Of a stretch of DNA of 64,000 nucleotides, positions 36,314-45,781 are shown one piece after another. The notes beneath the pieces are model-generated. The model ran no database searches, was not told where the DNA came from, and saw only the letters and a program-made list of their open reading frames with translations. This DNA is from Actinomycetota bacterium (GTDB taxonomy: Bacteria > Actinomycetota > Thermoleophilia > RBG-16-64-13): assembly GCA_016278725.1 (NCBI GenBank), contig JADQBG010000015.1, forward strand, positions 162,277-226,276. Reading direction: 5' to 3'. Position numbers and translations under genes: made by a program. Numbering within the stretch: position 1 is the first letter of the stretch; every line of letters starts with the position of its first letter.

Positions 36314-36349
36314 GAGTCGCTCTTTCCCCCATCACTGTAGAGGAGCACG

Positions 36350-37414
36350 ATGAACCGAAGGATCGCCCTGCTCACGGGCCTGCTGCTGGTACTCCTTCTC
36401 GCGGCCCTGCCGGTCTTGGCCGGTTGCGGGGAAGACGAGACCACCACCGACACCACCGAGACCGCCGACACCACCGAGACCTCGGACACCACCGCAGACA
36501 CCACGGAAACCAGCGAAGGCGCCGCCGCGAGCGCCGAGACCTACGACATCGGCATCACCCAAATCGTCAGCCACCCGGCGCTCGACGCCGTCGCCCAGGG
36601 CTTCAAGGACGCCCTGGAAGAAGAGGGCATCCAGGCCAACTTCGACGAGCAGAACGCGCAGGGCGAGTTGCCCGTGGCCTCGACCATTGCCGAGAAATTC
36701 GTCGCGGACAACGTCGATCTGATTCTCGCCATCGCGACGCCGACCAGCCAGGCCGCGGTCCAGGCAACCGACGAAATCCCCGTGCTCTTTGCCGCCGTTA
36801 CCGATCCCGTGGCCGCCGGCCTGGTGGATGATCCGGAGAACCCCACGGCCAACGTCACCGGGGTCAGCGACAAGCTGCCCATCCAGCCCCATCTGGACCT
36901 GGTGAAGGAATTGGTGCCCGATATCAAGACCTTGGGCGTGCTCTACAACGCGGGCGAAGCCAATTCCGTCGCCCTCGTGGAGGAAGAGCGGCGGCTGGCG
37001 GAGGAAATGGGTTGGGAGGTGCAGGAGGCCACGGTGGCTTCTTCCGCCGAAGTCCTCTCCGCCGCACAATCTCTCATCGGCCGGGTCGACGCCATCTCGG
37101 TGCTCACCGACAACACCGTGGTTTCGGCCTTCGAGAGCGTGGTCAAGGTGGGCCAGGAGAACGGCATCCCGATAATCGCCGGGGATATCGACAGCGTCGA
37201 GCGCGGCGCGGCTGCGGCCTACGCCTTCGACTACTACGAGCACGGACGCCAGGCGGGCCGCATGGCGGCGCGCTGGCTGACCGGTACCCCGGTCGATCAG
37301 CTTCCCGTGGAATTCGCGCAAGACCTGGTGCTCGCGGTGAATCCCGCCTCCGCCGAGCAGATGGGCATCACCATTCCCGAAGCCATGCAGCAGGAGGCCG
37401 GCGAGGTCTTCTAG
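36350..37414 (+). CDS. ABC transporter substrate-binding lipoprotein (TrpX/DUF534 family)
   Basis: 354 aa. Signal peptide with lipobox LAGC near residue 25. A linker of about 35 residues made almost only of T, E, D and A ([18 protein letters not shown]) precedes the binding domain, and probably works as a spacer from the membrane. The domain ([29 protein letters not shown] ... [18 protein letters not shown] ... NVTGVSD) is the DUF534 type, linked to aromatic amino acid uptake in some Firmicutes. The ligand here is unknown. ATG at 36350 with GAGGAG upstream. The permease and ATPase genes follow. Confidence 0.88.
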   Translation: MNRRIALLTGLLLVLLLAALPVLAGCGEDETTTDTTETADTTETSDTTADTTETSEGAAASAETYDIGITQIVSHPALDAVAQGFKDALEEEGIQANFDEQNAQGELPVASTIAEKFVADNVDLILAIATPTSQAAVQATDEIPVLFAAVTDPVAAGLVDDPENPTANVTGVSDKLPIQPHLDLVKELVPDIKTLGVLYNAGEANSVALVEEERRLAEEMGWEVQEATVASSAEVLSAAQSLIGRVDAISVLTDNTVVSAFESVVKVGQENGIPIIAGDIDSVERGAAAAYAFDYYEHGRQAGRMAARWLTGTPVDQLPVEFAQDLVLAVNPASAEQMGITIPEAMQQEAGEVF

Positions 37415-37458
37415 GCTCGGATCCGTACCCGGCGACGGCGCGGGTCTAGTACAATGCC

Positions 37459-37482
37459 GGGCGGCGCCGCATGGCGCCGCCC
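37459..37482 (+). terminator. Stem-loop between binding-protein and permease genes (first)
   Basis: GGGCGGCGCC and GGCGCCGCCC form a perfect 10-bp stem with loop GCAT, 45 bases after the binding-protein stop. Confidence 0.5.
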
Positions 37483-37499
37483 TCAAACGAGACCACGAG

Positions 37500-37523
37500 G
37501 GAACCGGGGCCCGCCCCGGTTCC
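37500..37523 (+). terminator. Stem-loop between binding-protein and permease genes (second)
   Basis: GGAACCGGGGC and its complement form an 11-bp stem, followed by CCCATTTTGG. Together with the first hairpin it could stop or stabilise most transcripts after the binding-protein gene. Confidence 0.5.
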
Positions 37524-37548
37524 CCATTTTGGAGGAAGAGCTTCCCGT

Positions 37549-38472
37549 ATGACCGGCATCCTGACGAGCGGGCTCGAACAAGGCCTCGTCTTCAGCTTCA
37601 TGGTCCTCGGGGTTTTCGTCACCTTCCGGGTCCTGGACTTCCCCGACTTGACCGTCGACGGGAGCATCGTCACCGGCGCGGCGGTGACCGCCATGGCGCT
37701 CACGAACGGCTGGTCGCCTGCGCTGGCCACGGCGACGGGCACCCTGGCCGGTTTCGCGGCGGGGACGGTGACCGGGATTCTGCACGTGCTGCTCAAGTCT
37801 GGGTCCGATGCCACCAATTACGGTCCCAAGCTGCTCGCGGGTATCCTCACCATGACCGGACTCTACAGCCTCAACCTGCGCATCATGGGGTTGGGCACGA
37901 GTGCCACCGCCCGCAGCAACGTACCGCTGCTGGGCGAGCCCACGCTGATCGAATCCATCGAGAATCTGCTGTCGATCGAACTCACCACCTGGCGGCTCAT
38001 CGCCGCTCTGGCCATTCTGGCGCTGGTGATCAAACTGGTGCTCGACTGGTTCCTGCACACCGAGGTGGGCCTGGCGATGCAGGCCACCGGCGACAACGAG
38101 CAGATGATCAAGGCCCTCGGGGTCAACACCACCGTCGTGCGGATCGCCGGCCTCGGGCTGGCGAATGCCCTGGTTGCCCTGTCCGGGGCCCTGGTGGCGC
38201 AGACTCAAGGCTTCGCCGACATCGGCATGGGAATCGGCACCATCGTCGCCGGCCTGGCCGGGGTGATCATCGGCGAGGTCCTCTTCGGCAGCCGCAGCGT
38301 GACCTGGGTGCTCTTTTCGGTGATTGGCGGTTCCGTGGTCTACCGGCTGCTCATTGCCGGGGCGCTCCGCGTCGAGCAGATCGACCCCACCGACCTTCGG
38401 CTTTTGACGGCGATCCTCGTGGTGATCGCGCTGGCCACTCCCACCGTCCGCCGTAAGGTGGTGAGGATGTGA
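37549..38472 (+). CDS. ABC transporter permease (TrpY-like)
   Basis: 307 aa, about eight predicted spans, of the branched-chain/simple-sugar permease fold. It starts GILTSGLEQGLVFSFMVLGVFVTFRVLDFPDLTVDGSIVTGAAV, typical of permeases paired with DUF534 binding proteins. The cytoplasmic coupling loop is around MIKALGVNTTVVRIAGLGLANALVALSGALVAQ. ATG at 37549 with GGAGGAAGAG upstream. The stop overlaps the ATPase start (GTGA). Confidence 0.88.
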   Translation: MTGILTSGLEQGLVFSFMVLGVFVTFRVLDFPDLTVDGSIVTGAAVTAMALTNGWSPALATATGTLAGFAAGTVTGILHVLLKSGSDATNYGPKLLAGILTMTGLYSLNLRIMGLGTSATARSNVPLLGEPTLIESIENLLSIELTTWRLIAALAILALVIKLVLDWFLHTEVGLAMQATGDNEQMIKALGVNTTVVRIAGLGLANALVALSGALVAQTQGFADIGMGIGTIVAGLAGVIIGEVLFGSRSVTWVLFSVIGGSVVYRLLIAGALRVEQIDPTDLRLLTAILVVIALATPTVRRKVVRM

Positions 38473-39311
38473 ACACTCGAGTTGCCGAGCCGCCCAAGCC
38501 CGGTTCCGACCACGACGGCCTGCTGGTGACGAACATGCGCAAGGCCTTCTTCCCCGGCACTCCCAACGAGGTCGTGGCGCTCGACCGCGTCGACCTGCTG
38601 GTGCACCCCGGGGACTTCGTCACCATCATCGGTTCCAACGGGGCCGGCAAGTCCACGCTTCTCAATGCCATCGCCGGGACCTTTCCGGTGGATCGGGGCA
38701 GTATCGTCATCGCCGGCAGGAACGTCACCCGCGAGGCCGAGCACACCCGCGCTCGTCTAGTGGGAAGGGTGTTTCAGGATCCTCGTGCCGGGACGGCGCC
38801 CTCGATGTCGATCGAAGAGAACCTGAGCATGGCCATGCTCCGCGGACAGCGGCGGGGATTGCGCCGTGGGGTGAACGGCAACCGCCGCAGGGAGATCCAG
38901 GATCAGCTCGGTCTGCTCGGGATGAGTCTCGAGGGCAGGGTGAGCGCCGAGGTGGCCAAATTGTCCGGGGGGCAGCGTCAGGCCGTGTCGCTCCTGATGG
39001 CGACCATCGCCGAACCGCGCCTCCTGCTGCTGGATGAGCACACCGCGGCCCTTGACCCCAAGGTCGCTCAGACCATCATGGACCTGACCGGCAAGATCGT
39101 CATGGAGAGGCGGCTCACTACCCTGATGGTTACGCACAACATGGAACTGGCGCTTCGCTGGGGGAACCGGCTGGTGATGATGCATCAGGGCCGGATCGTG
39201 CTCGACGTCGGTCAGAAGGACAAGTCCGGCCTAAAGGTGGCCGATCTGGTGGCCAAGTTCCACGAGGTGGCGGGCGAGAGCCTGGTGGTCGATCGGATGC
39301 TCCTGGATTGA
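38469..39311 (+). CDS. ABC transporter ATPase (TrpZ-like)
   Basis: 280 aa. Walker A GSNGAGKSTLLNAIAG, signature LSGGQRQAVSLLMA, Walker B LLLLDEHTAALDPK and switch His in VTHNMELALRWG. The DEHTAALDP form is characteristic of this importer group. GTG start, overlapping the permease stop. Confidence 0.9.
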   Translation: MNTRVAEPPKPGSDHDGLLVTNMRKAFFPGTPNEVVALDRVDLLVHPGDFVTIIGSNGAGKSTLLNAIAGTFPVDRGSIVIAGRNVTREAEHTRARLVGRVFQDPRAGTAPSMSIEENLSMAMLRGQRRGLRRGVNGNRRREIQDQLGLLGMSLEGRVSAEVAKLSGGQRQAVSLLMATIAEPRLLLLDEHTAALDPKVAQTIMDLTGKIVMERRLTTLMVTHNMELALRWGNRLVMMHQGRIVLDVGQKDKSGLKVADLVAKFHEVAGESLVVDRMLLD

Positions 39312-39372
39312 CGGCGCGTACCCGCGCGTAGCCTGATTTTACGGCGGGGCCACGGCGCGACCGCGCGCGCTC

Positions 39373-39576
39373 CTAGGAGAAGCCGATATCCTGCCGGGCC
39401 ACGAAGGTGAGGTAGGCGATCTGGCGGATCGAGAAGTAGTGGCGTTCGTCGTGCTTGTCTTCCACGATCAACCACTCATCTTTCCCGGTCAACGCTTCAT
39501 AGATCGCGGCGGGGTCCGCGGGCGTCTCCAGGGTGACCTCCGTGCCGCCCGCCAGATGCACGATTAGCTTTCGCAT
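39373..39576 (-). CDS. Small conserved-looking protein, unknown function
   Basis: 67 aa from the ATG at 39576, which has AGGAGC six bases upstream. It begins RKLIVHLAGGTEVTLETPADPAAIYEALTGKDEWLIVEDKHDERHYFSIRQIAYLTF, a compact alpha/beta pattern without membrane segments or cysteines. I do not recognise a named family. It lies 49 bases after the glycosyltransferase gene and is probably transcribed with it. Confidence 0.65.
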   Translation of the reverse strand: MRKLIVHLAGGTEVTLETPADPAAIYEALTGKDEWLIVEDKHDERHYFSIRQIAYLTFVARQDIGFS

Positions 39577-39625
39577 GTTCAAGCTCCTCTTGTCTCAGCG
39601 GTCCTAGGGATAAGTGCAGACCGAT

Positions 39626-40831
39626 TTAGCGGCGCCGCGCCGATGCGCCCACCGCATCGCCCACGAGGACCGAGGTGGATTCGGCGTCCGGCTCCGTGGG
39701 GAGGCGCACCGACCCGGTGGCCTCCTCGTAGGTGGTGAGCACGTCGCCGGCGACGCGGTCCCAGGCGAACTGATGCACCGCCGTCCGGCCTTTGACGGAC
39801 ATGCGCTGACGCAACCGTTCGTCGCCCAGCAAAGCCAGGATCGATTCGCCCAACGCCCGTTGGTCTCCCGGGGCCACCAGCCGACCCAAGCGCCCATCGT
39901 CGAGCACCGCCCGATAGCCGGCCAGATCCGAAGCCACCACCGGCAAACCGGCTGCCAGAGCCTCGATGAGGATGACGCCGAAGCTCTCGCTCTGCAGGGA
40001 GGGTACGGCCACCACTTCGGCGGCCCTCATCTCGCGGACCTTGTCCTCGTGGCTCACCCGGCCGAGCGCCTTGACCCCGGGTAGGGGTCCCCTCAGCCCG
40101 GGCCATATCTCGTTGGCCAGCCGTTGAAGATCGTGGGGCGCCGTACCCACCACGTGGAGCGATGCGTTCGAGTGTCGTTCACGCACGCCCTGAAAGGCCC
40201 GAAGCAGCACGTGCAGGCCTTTGCGGGGTTCCGGCCGGCCGATGAACAACACCCGCCCGGGTTGCTTCCCTCCCAGCCAAGCGTCGGCGTAGGCATCCGG
40301 GGACACCCCGTTCGGGATGATGCGGTAGTCACCAGGATGCCTCACGGCCACGTAGTCTCGCGCCGATCCGGAGACGGCGATGCGGACCGACAGTTTCTTC
40401 ATGAGTTGCCGCACGGCGGGCCAGAAGAGGACGTAGGAGCGGGATGCCTCTCCCGCGGCGTGAAAGGTCCCCACCATGGGCACGTCGGCCAGGAAGGCGG
40501 TCAGAAACGAAGTGGGAAACACGCAGGGCTCGTGCAGGTGGATCAGGTCGAAGCCGTAGCCCCGAAGCCGCCGATTGAGATTCCAGGCCGTCCACGGCCA
40601 GATGTTCACGTATGCGCTCGATCCGTTCGAGGGCACCGGGATGGCCGTCCCCACCGGGATGAACCTGCCGGGGAAGGGCACGCCGTCTCGCTGGCGTCCC
40701 GGAGGCCCGGTGGGCGCCACTATCCAGGTTTCGTGCCCTCGCTCATCCAGTTCCCGCGAGAGATTCGCAATATGGTCGTTGACCCCGCCCGGTACCGACC
40801 AGGCATATGGGGATACCAGGGCAATTCTCAC
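39626..40831 (-). CDS. GT4-family glycosyltransferase (PimA-like)
   Basis: 401 aa from the GTG at 40831, with GAGG upstream. The N-terminal acceptor domain starts VRIALVSPYAWSVPGGVNDHIANLSRELDERGHETWIVAP, the pattern of phosphatidylinositol mannosyltransferase PimA. FDLIHLHEPCVFPTSF and GTFHAAGEASRSY follow. The C-terminal nucleotide-sugar domain has LFIGRPEPRKGLHVLLRAF and the E-x7-E motif in SESFGVILIEALAAGLPVVASDLAGY. Mannosylation of a phosphoinositide or other lipid is likely. The ORF extension to 40852 lacks a ribosome site. Confidence 0.85.
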   Translation of the reverse strand: MRIALVSPYAWSVPGGVNDHIANLSRELDERGHETWIVAPTGPPGRQRDGVPFPGRFIPVGTAIPVPSNGSSAYVNIWPWTAWNLNRRLRGYGFDLIHLHEPCVFPTSFLTAFLADVPMVGTFHAAGEASRSYVLFWPAVRQLMKKLSVRIAVSGSARDYVAVRHPGDYRIIPNGVSPDAYADAWLGGKQPGRVLFIGRPEPRKGLHVLLRAFQGVRERHSNASLHVVGTAPHDLQRLANEIWPGLRGPLPGVKALGRVSHEDKVREMRAAEVVAVPSLQSESFGVILIEALAAGLPVVASDLAGYRAVLDDGRLGRLVAPGDQRALGESILALLGDERLRQRMSVKGRTAVHQFAWDRVAGDVLTTYEEATGSVRLPTEPDAESTSVLVGDAVGASARRR

Positions 40832-40997
40832 CCGGTCCTCGCCCTCTGACAATCAGCGGCCATGCGATCCTCTTCCCGCAAATTGACAGTGAAAACCCGG
40901 GAAACCCCGGGACCACCAACCCGAGCGGCGCCCGGGCGGTTTCACTCTAACATCCGACAAGCGATTGGGGTCCTGGTCCGATGGGTAGTCGGCGGCC

Positions 40998-41555
40998 ATG
41001 ACGTCAATCAATGACCATAACTCGCACCCCGACGCTCCCGCGCGCTCCGACGCGCCCGCGGCCCCCGATCACCCGCACCCGCACCCGAGCCCAGACGCGC
41101 CCGAGTACAGCGACGGCAGACTCGAGGCCGCGGTGAAGCGCCGGCTGCACCAGAACGGGCAGCGGATGACCCGCCTGAAACAGGAGGTGCTCGAGGCCTT
41201 CGCCGCCGCCGAAGTGCTCTCGGTGGAGCAGATCGGCAACCGAATCGACGGCCTGGGCGATCTCTCCCCGCTCTACCGCTGCCTGTCGGGACTCGAGGAA
41301 GCGGGCGTTCTCACTCAGGTATCCGTGGCGGACGGACCCAGGCGCTACGCCCTGCACGAGCAGTTCGGCCGCCACCACGACTATCTGCTCTGCACCCGCT
41401 GCGCATCCCTGCAAGAGATGCCCGGTTGCGCCCTCAGAGAGAGCGCTCAGCAACACGCAAGCCGAAGCGGTTTCTTGATCGAAGACCACCAGGTCCTGCT
41501 GCGGGGGATCTGCGCCACCTGCCGTCAGGTCGAGGGGAAGGCGGCGGAGGCGTGA
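40998..41555 (+). CDS. zur: Fur family regulator, probably the zinc sensor Zur
   Basis: 185 aa. A histidine- and proline-rich N-terminal tail (DHPHPHPSPDAP) precedes the winged helix (about 50-110: RRLHQNGQRMTRLKQEVLEAFAAAEVLSVEQIGNRIDGLGDLSPLYRCLSGLEEAGVL). The dimer domain has HEQFGRHHDYLLCTRC and ICATC, giving the two CxxC structural zinc pairs. Overlap with the zinc-type ABC binding protein (GTGA) supports Zur over Fur. I could not find a clear palindromic Zur box upstream. Confidence 0.85.
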   Translation: MTSINDHNSHPDAPARSDAPAAPDHPHPHPSPDAPEYSDGRLEAAVKRRLHQNGQRMTRLKQEVLEAFAAAEVLSVEQIGNRIDGLGDLSPLYRCLSGLEEAGVLTQVSVADGPRRYALHEQFGRHHDYLLCTRCASLQEMPGCALRESAQQHASRSGFLIEDHQVLLRGICATCRQVEGKAAEA

Positions 41556-42520
41556 CCACTCCCCGATTCATGACACTGGGGCAGATCTTGCTGTTCGCCG
41601 CGCTCGGAGGGCTACTGATGGCGGCGGGCTGCGGAGGCCCGGGAAGCCCGACCGGGGATGGCGAGGACGGCCGGTTGCTGGTGGTCAGCACGGTTCCCGT
41701 CATCTACTCGCTGGTCTCCAACGTCACCGGCGAAGATGCGCGGGTCGAGAACCTGCTCCCCCCCGGCTCCTCGCCCCATCAGGTCAACTTCACTCCGGCA
41801 CAGGCCAAACTGGTGGCGGAGGCCGACGTCGTGGTCAAGAACGGGGCGGGCCTGGACTTCTGGGCGGATGACCTGATCGAAGCCGCCGGGACCGGGGACC
41901 TGGTGGTGGTGGAGGCATCCCAGGGGCTGAAATTACTGAAGCCCGATCTGCCCGCCCTGACGTCCGACTTCCCCCCGGAAGAGAGCGACGCCGGACACGA
42001 CGGCGAAGACGTGGACCCGCATGTCTGGCTGGACGCCCGCAACGCCCAACGCATGGCGCGCAACATTGCTGAGGCCCTGATCGAGGCGGATCCCGGCCAC
42101 GCCGACGGCTACCGCACCCGGGTCGAGGCCTACGTGACCCGACTCGAAGCCCTGCACCAGGACATCCTCGAGCGCACCGCGACGCTCGAGAACCGGCGCT
42201 TCGTCGCCTTCCACAGTGCCTTCCAGTATTACGCCCGGGCCTACGGCCTCGAGCAGGTCGGGGTCATCGCCCGCTTCCCCGGGCAGGAACCTTCGCCCCA
42301 GTATCTCGGTGACCTGGTGGACCTGGTGAAGTCCTTGGGTGTCCACGCCATATTCACCGAACCCCAGTTCTCACCTCGACCGGCGGAGGTGCTTGCGCAG
42401 GAGGCCGGCGTGGAGACATACGAGGTAGATCCGGAGGGCGCGGAGCTCTCGCCCTCCGGCTACGAGAATTTGATGCGCGAGAACACCGACGTGTTCGTAC
42501 GCGCGCTGAGCGGAGATTAG
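41552..42520 (+). CDS. znuA: Zinc/manganese ABC transporter substrate-binding lipoprotein
   Basis: 322 aa, cluster A-I metal-binding protein. Lipobox near residue 28 (MAAGC). Metal-ligand positions fit ZnuA: His in PPGSSPHQVNFTP, His in DVDPHVWLD, His in VAFHSAFQYYARAYGL and Asp in YEVDPEGAE. A short acidic loop with HDGED takes the place of the long His-rich loop of many ZnuA proteins. The GTG at 41552 overlaps the zur stop; the ATG at 41570 is an alternative. Confidence 0.9.
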   Translation: MTTPRFMTLGQILLFAALGGLLMAAGCGGPGSPTGDGEDGRLLVVSTVPVIYSLVSNVTGEDARVENLLPPGSSPHQVNFTPAQAKLVAEADVVVKNGAGLDFWADDLIEAAGTGDLVVVEASQGLKLLKPDLPALTSDFPPEESDAGHDGEDVDPHVWLDARNAQRMARNIAEALIEADPGHADGYRTRVEAYVTRLEALHQDILERTATLENRRFVAFHSAFQYYARAYGLEQVGVIARFPGQEPSPQYLGDLVDLVKSLGVHAIFTEPQFSPRPAEVLAQEAGVETYEVDPEGAELSPSGYENLMRENTDVFVRALSGD

Positions 42521-43294
42521 ATGAAAGCGGACAATTCCGAGAGCCTATATCCCAACGCGGTCTTGCTGGTCCAGGACCTCTCCCTGGTCCTCGGCGGGCA
42601 GACCCTGTTCGAGGAAGTCTCCTTTGTCGTCGACGAAGGCGAGATCGCCATCATCATCGGTCCCAACGGCGCGGGCAAGACCATGCTGATAAAGACCATC
42701 CTGAACCTGCGCCAGCCCGCCGCCGGCAGCGTCACCATCTTCGGGCGCGACCACCGGCAGTTGGGCGACTTCCACGACCGCATCGGCTACATGCCCCAGC
42801 GCCTGGACTTCGACCGCACGTTTCCCATCACCGTCTATGAGGTGCTGTTGCTCAAGCTAAAAGACGCCGGCTTCTGGCTGCGCAGCGCGGGCCCCCGGGA
42901 GAAGATCCTGACTGCGCTGGCCAAGGTGCGCGGAGAGAATCTGATCGACCGCCGCGTGGGTCAGCTCTCCGGGGGAGAGCTGCAGCGCATTCTGCTGGCC
43001 TACGCCCTGCTCACCGAGCCCGAACTCCTGGTGTTGGACGAACCGGTGGCCGGGGTCGATGTGACCGGCGAGGAGACCTTCTACGAACTCATCCACAACC
43101 TGCAAAAGAACGAGCAACTGACGGTGCTGATGGTGTCGCACGACCTGGACGTGGTCTACCGTTACGCCGACCAGGTGCTCTGCCTGAACCGTCGCCTCTT
43201 GTGCCGCGGCGCTCCGCGTCAGGTGCTGCGCGAGGACACCTTGGAGCAGACCTACGGCTCCTATGCCGGCGCCTACCACCACAACCACCACTGA
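42521..43294 (+). CDS. znuC: Zinc/manganese ABC transporter ATPase
   Basis: 257 aa. Walker A GPNGAGKTM (Met replaces the usual Ser/Thr-Thr context), signature LSGGELQRILLAYAL, Walker B LLVLDEPVAGVD and switch His in MVSHDLDVVYRYADQVLCLNRRLLC. The extreme C-terminus is histidine-rich (AYHHNHH), a possible metal-binding tail. It starts directly after znuA. Confidence 0.92.
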   Translation: MKADNSESLYPNAVLLVQDLSLVLGGQTLFEEVSFVVDEGEIAIIIGPNGAGKTMLIKTILNLRQPAAGSVTIFGRDHRQLGDFHDRIGYMPQRLDFDRTFPITVYEVLLLKLKDAGFWLRSAGPREKILTALAKVRGENLIDRRVGQLSGGELQRILLAYALLTEPELLVLDEPVAGVDVTGEETFYELIHNLQKNEQLTVLMVSHDLDVVYRYADQVLCLNRRLLCRGAPRQVLREDTLEQTYGSYAGAYHHNHH

Positions 43295-43306
43295 GGTAGG
43301 CAGGAC

Positions 43307-44125
43307 GTGCCCGACAGCGTTGTACAACTGCTGCCCTTCCTCGAGTATCCCTTCATGCAGCGAGCGCTGCTCGTCGGTCTCGCCATCGGCTTTCTCTGCG
43401 CTACGATCGGCGTCTACGTCACACTGCGTTCCATGGCCTTCTTCTCCGACGCCATCGCGCACGCCGCGCTCGCGGGGATCGCCCTGGGAGTCATCTTCGG
43501 CATCGCCCCGGTGCCCGCCGCCGTGCTCTTCACCCTGGTGATCGCCGTCGGCATCACCTACCTCACCTTTCACACCGAACTCAGCTCCGACACGGTCATC
43601 GGCGTCTTCTTTTCCGGGTCGCTGGCGCTCGGGGTGCTCCTGATCGGCATGCAGGAGGGCTACCAAACCGACCTGCTGAGCTACCTCTTCGGTGACATCC
43701 TCGCCGTGACCCGGCTCGACGTGCTCCTGGCGCTGGGCCTTGCCGCCCTAGTCATGACGGTGCTTTTCATGCGTTCGGGCCTGTTGGTGAAGATCGCCTT
43801 CAACCGCGACCTGGCCGCGGTGGAGGGCGTACGGGTGGTGACCTGGGACTACATCTTCATGACCCTCTTGGCGTTGACCGTGGCCGTCAGCTTGAAGACC
43901 GTCGGCATCATCCTGGTCAGCGCACTTATCATCGTCCCTGCGGCCGCCGCCCGCAATGTGGCCCCCAACTTCCGCGTGCTGATGCTGCTCTCGATTCTCG
44001 TCGGGGTAGTCAGCGCCGTCTCCGGACTCATCGGCAGCTACTACCTGAACACCCCCTCCGGACCCACGATCGTGCTGGTTTCCATCGGCCTGTTCGTCCT
44101 CTCCTTCGCGGCGCGCCGCCGCTGA
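43307..44125 (+). CDS. znuB: Zinc/manganese ABC transporter permease
   Basis: 272 aa, about eight spans, ABC-3 family. FLEYPFMQRALLVGLAIGFLCATIGVYVTLRSMAFFSDAIAHAALAGIALG is the family opening, and LSYLFGDILAVTRLDVL and VALKTVGIILVSALIIVPAAAARN-type motifs follow (here VSLKTVGIILVSALIIVPAAAARN). GTG start at 43307 with AGGCAGGA upstream, twelve bases after znuC. Last gene of zur-znuACB. Confidence 0.92.
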   Translation: MPDSVVQLLPFLEYPFMQRALLVGLAIGFLCATIGVYVTLRSMAFFSDAIAHAALAGIALGVIFGIAPVPAAVLFTLVIAVGITYLTFHTELSSDTVIGVFFSGSLALGVLLIGMQEGYQTDLLSYLFGDILAVTRLDVLLALGLAALVMTVLFMRSGLLVKIAFNRDLAAVEGVRVVTWDYIFMTLLALTVAVSLKTVGIILVSALIIVPAAAARNVAPNFRVLMLLSILVGVVSAVSGLIGSYYLNTPSGPTIVLVSIGLFVLSFAARRR

Positions 44126-44207
44126 GCACTGGCCCACCGGGCGTTTTGGGCGCCGGGCTTGCGGTTACAAGTCAAGGTGCTAACGCGCATCATGCGGGGG
44201 TTTCATC

Positions 44208-44594
44208 ATGCCTGAGAAGAAGAAAGCCAACGGACATCGCCGAGTGACCCTGGAGCAACTCGAGAGTTTGAGCGACCAGGAGCTGGCGGAGGGCATCGGC
44301 GCCGAGGAGCCCGAGGTGCGCCACTTGAGCGAAGCCGAGATGCAGCGCCGGATTAGCCGCAACATGAAGAAACTCAACCGGCGCTTCTGGACTTTGAGCG
44401 GATTGTTGCTCTCCCTGAACGTCGCCGCCCTGATCGCCGGCTACCTCTGGTGGCAACCCAAGATCGACCGGGCGGAAGCCTACGAGCAGGCGCGGGAGAT
44501 GATGGAATCCGCGCGCAAGGCGGCCAACCGAGGCGTCGACTACGCGGGCCGCGGCGCCGAACTGGCCGAGAAGCGGATTTCTTCTTTCCGTTAG
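44208..44594 (+). CDS. Single-span membrane protein, unknown function
   Basis: 128 aa. A charged N-terminal half (KKKANGHRRVTLEQLESLSDQELAEGIGAEEPEVRHLSEAEMQRRI) precedes one membrane span (FWTLSGLLLSLNVAALIAGYLWW) and a helical, probably coiled-coil C-terminus. No family recognised. ATG at 44208 without a strong ribosome site (GGGGG eleven bases upstream). Confidence 0.6.
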   Translation: MPEKKKANGHRRVTLEQLESLSDQELAEGIGAEEPEVRHLSEAEMQRRISRNMKKLNRRFWTLSGLLLSLNVAALIAGYLWWQPKIDRAEAYEQAREMMESARKAANRGVDYAGRGAELAEKRISSFR

Positions 44595-44780
44595 CTCACC
44601 CCGGCCGCAGCCGGCCGCAGCGCCCGCAGCATTCCCGCAAACGGGATCCGGCGTGCCCGAGTGGTTCCAAGTCTCTGAGCCGGGTATGAATATCGGCGAC
44701 TGGTGCGCTTCGAGCCCGTTCGGGTGCGGACCCAGTGGTCAAGGGAACTGTCGAATCTGAGGGATGGAGGGGTCGGCCAG

Positions 44781-45725
44781 ATGATCGTAAACACCAAGAA
44801 GTTGTTCGAGGTGGCCTACGGCAAATTCGCCATCGGCGCTTACAACATCAACAACCTGGAACAGGCCATGGGTCTCTTCCGGGGAAACCTGGACTCAAAA
44901 GCCCCCTTCATCATCCAGATCTCCAAGGGCGCACGCTCCTATACCGATAAGAGCATGCTCGAAGCGATCATCCGCGCTTCCGACGCGCTCTTCCCCGATG
45001 CCGTGTTCGCGGTTCATCTCGATCATGGGGACGAAGAGGCCGCCATGGACTCCATCGCCAGCGGTTTCTACTCGTCGGTGATGATCGACGCTTCGCACGA
45101 GCCGCTTCAGAAGAACATCGAGATCACCCGGCGGGTGGTCGACGCCGCCCACGCGAAGGGGATCGTCGTCGAGGCCGAGCTCGGCCGGCTGGGCGGAGTG
45201 GAAGAGCACATCAAGGTCGAGGAGAAGCACGCCAACCTGACCGACCCGGACGAGGCCGAGGAATTCGTCGAAAAGAGCGGCTGCGACAGCCTGGCCGTCG
45301 CCATCGGCACCAGCCATGGCGCCTACAAGTTCACCGGGGAGCAGGGTCTTCGCCTGGACGTGCTGGCCGAGATCCAGAAGCGCCTGCCCGGATTCCCGCT
45401 GGTGATGCACGGCTCCTCGAGCGTTCCTCAGGAAGAGGTTCAGCGCATCAACGCGGCCGGGGGCGAGCTCAAGGGCGCCAAGGGCGTCGATGAGGACGAC
45501 TTCAAGAAGGCGGTGCCCTTGGGCGTGACCAAGGTCAACATCGACACGGATGGCCGTCTGGTCTGGACGCGGGTGCACCGCGAGTTCTTCCGGGATCAGC
45601 CTTCCAAGTTCGATCTGCGTGACCCGGGGAAGGTCTTCATGGCCGAATACGCCAAGTTCATCGCCCACAAGAACGAGAAACTGGGCTCCGCCGGGTGGCT
45701 CGACGACGTCCGGGCCCAGATGTAG
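44781..45725 (+). CDS. fba: Class II fructose-bisphosphate aldolase
   Basis: 314 aa zinc-dependent aldolase of glycolysis and gluconeogenesis. It starts FEVAYGKFAIGAYNINNLEQAMGLF. The zinc ligand and catalytic Asp are in FAVHLDHGDEEAAM. VEAELGRLGGVEEH, the second zinc His in AIGTSHGAYKF and the third in LVMHGSSSVPQEEV follow. NIDTDGRLVWTRVHREFF is the C-terminal substrate-binding segment. ATG at 44781 with GGAGGGG upstream; the ORF extension is rejected. A strong hairpin follows. Confidence 0.93.
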   Translation: MIVNTKKLFEVAYGKFAIGAYNINNLEQAMGLFRGNLDSKAPFIIQISKGARSYTDKSMLEAIIRASDALFPDAVFAVHLDHGDEEAAMDSIASGFYSSVMIDASHEPLQKNIEITRRVVDAAHAKGIVVEAELGRLGGVEEHIKVEEKHANLTDPDEAEEFVEKSGCDSLAVAIGTSHGAYKFTGEQGLRLDVLAEIQKRLPGFPLVMHGSSSVPQEEVQRINAAGGELKGAKGVDEDDFKKAVPLGVTKVNIDTDGRLVWTRVHREFFRDQPSKFDLRDPGKVFMAEYAKFIAHKNEKLGSAGWLDDVRAQM

Positions 45726-45781
45726 CCCCAGGCGCACCGGGGTCTCGGGATCCCGCGACCCGTCTGTCCCAGCCAAAGGAA

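Noticed and set aside
36138-36335. N-terminal extension of isocitrate dehydrogenase (AAHEPGRS repeats)
   Set aside because: Comes from the tandem repeat; the ATG at 36137 has its own ribosome site and begins at the conserved N-terminus.
40853-40997. Zur box upstream of zur
   Set aside because: No convincing palindrome of the known type; CCCGGG-AAAC-CCCGGG is self-complementary GC-rich sequence.
44648-44690. tRNA-like GTGCCCGAGTGGTT
   Set aside because: Only a D-arm-like match; no T-loop or closing acceptor stem follows.
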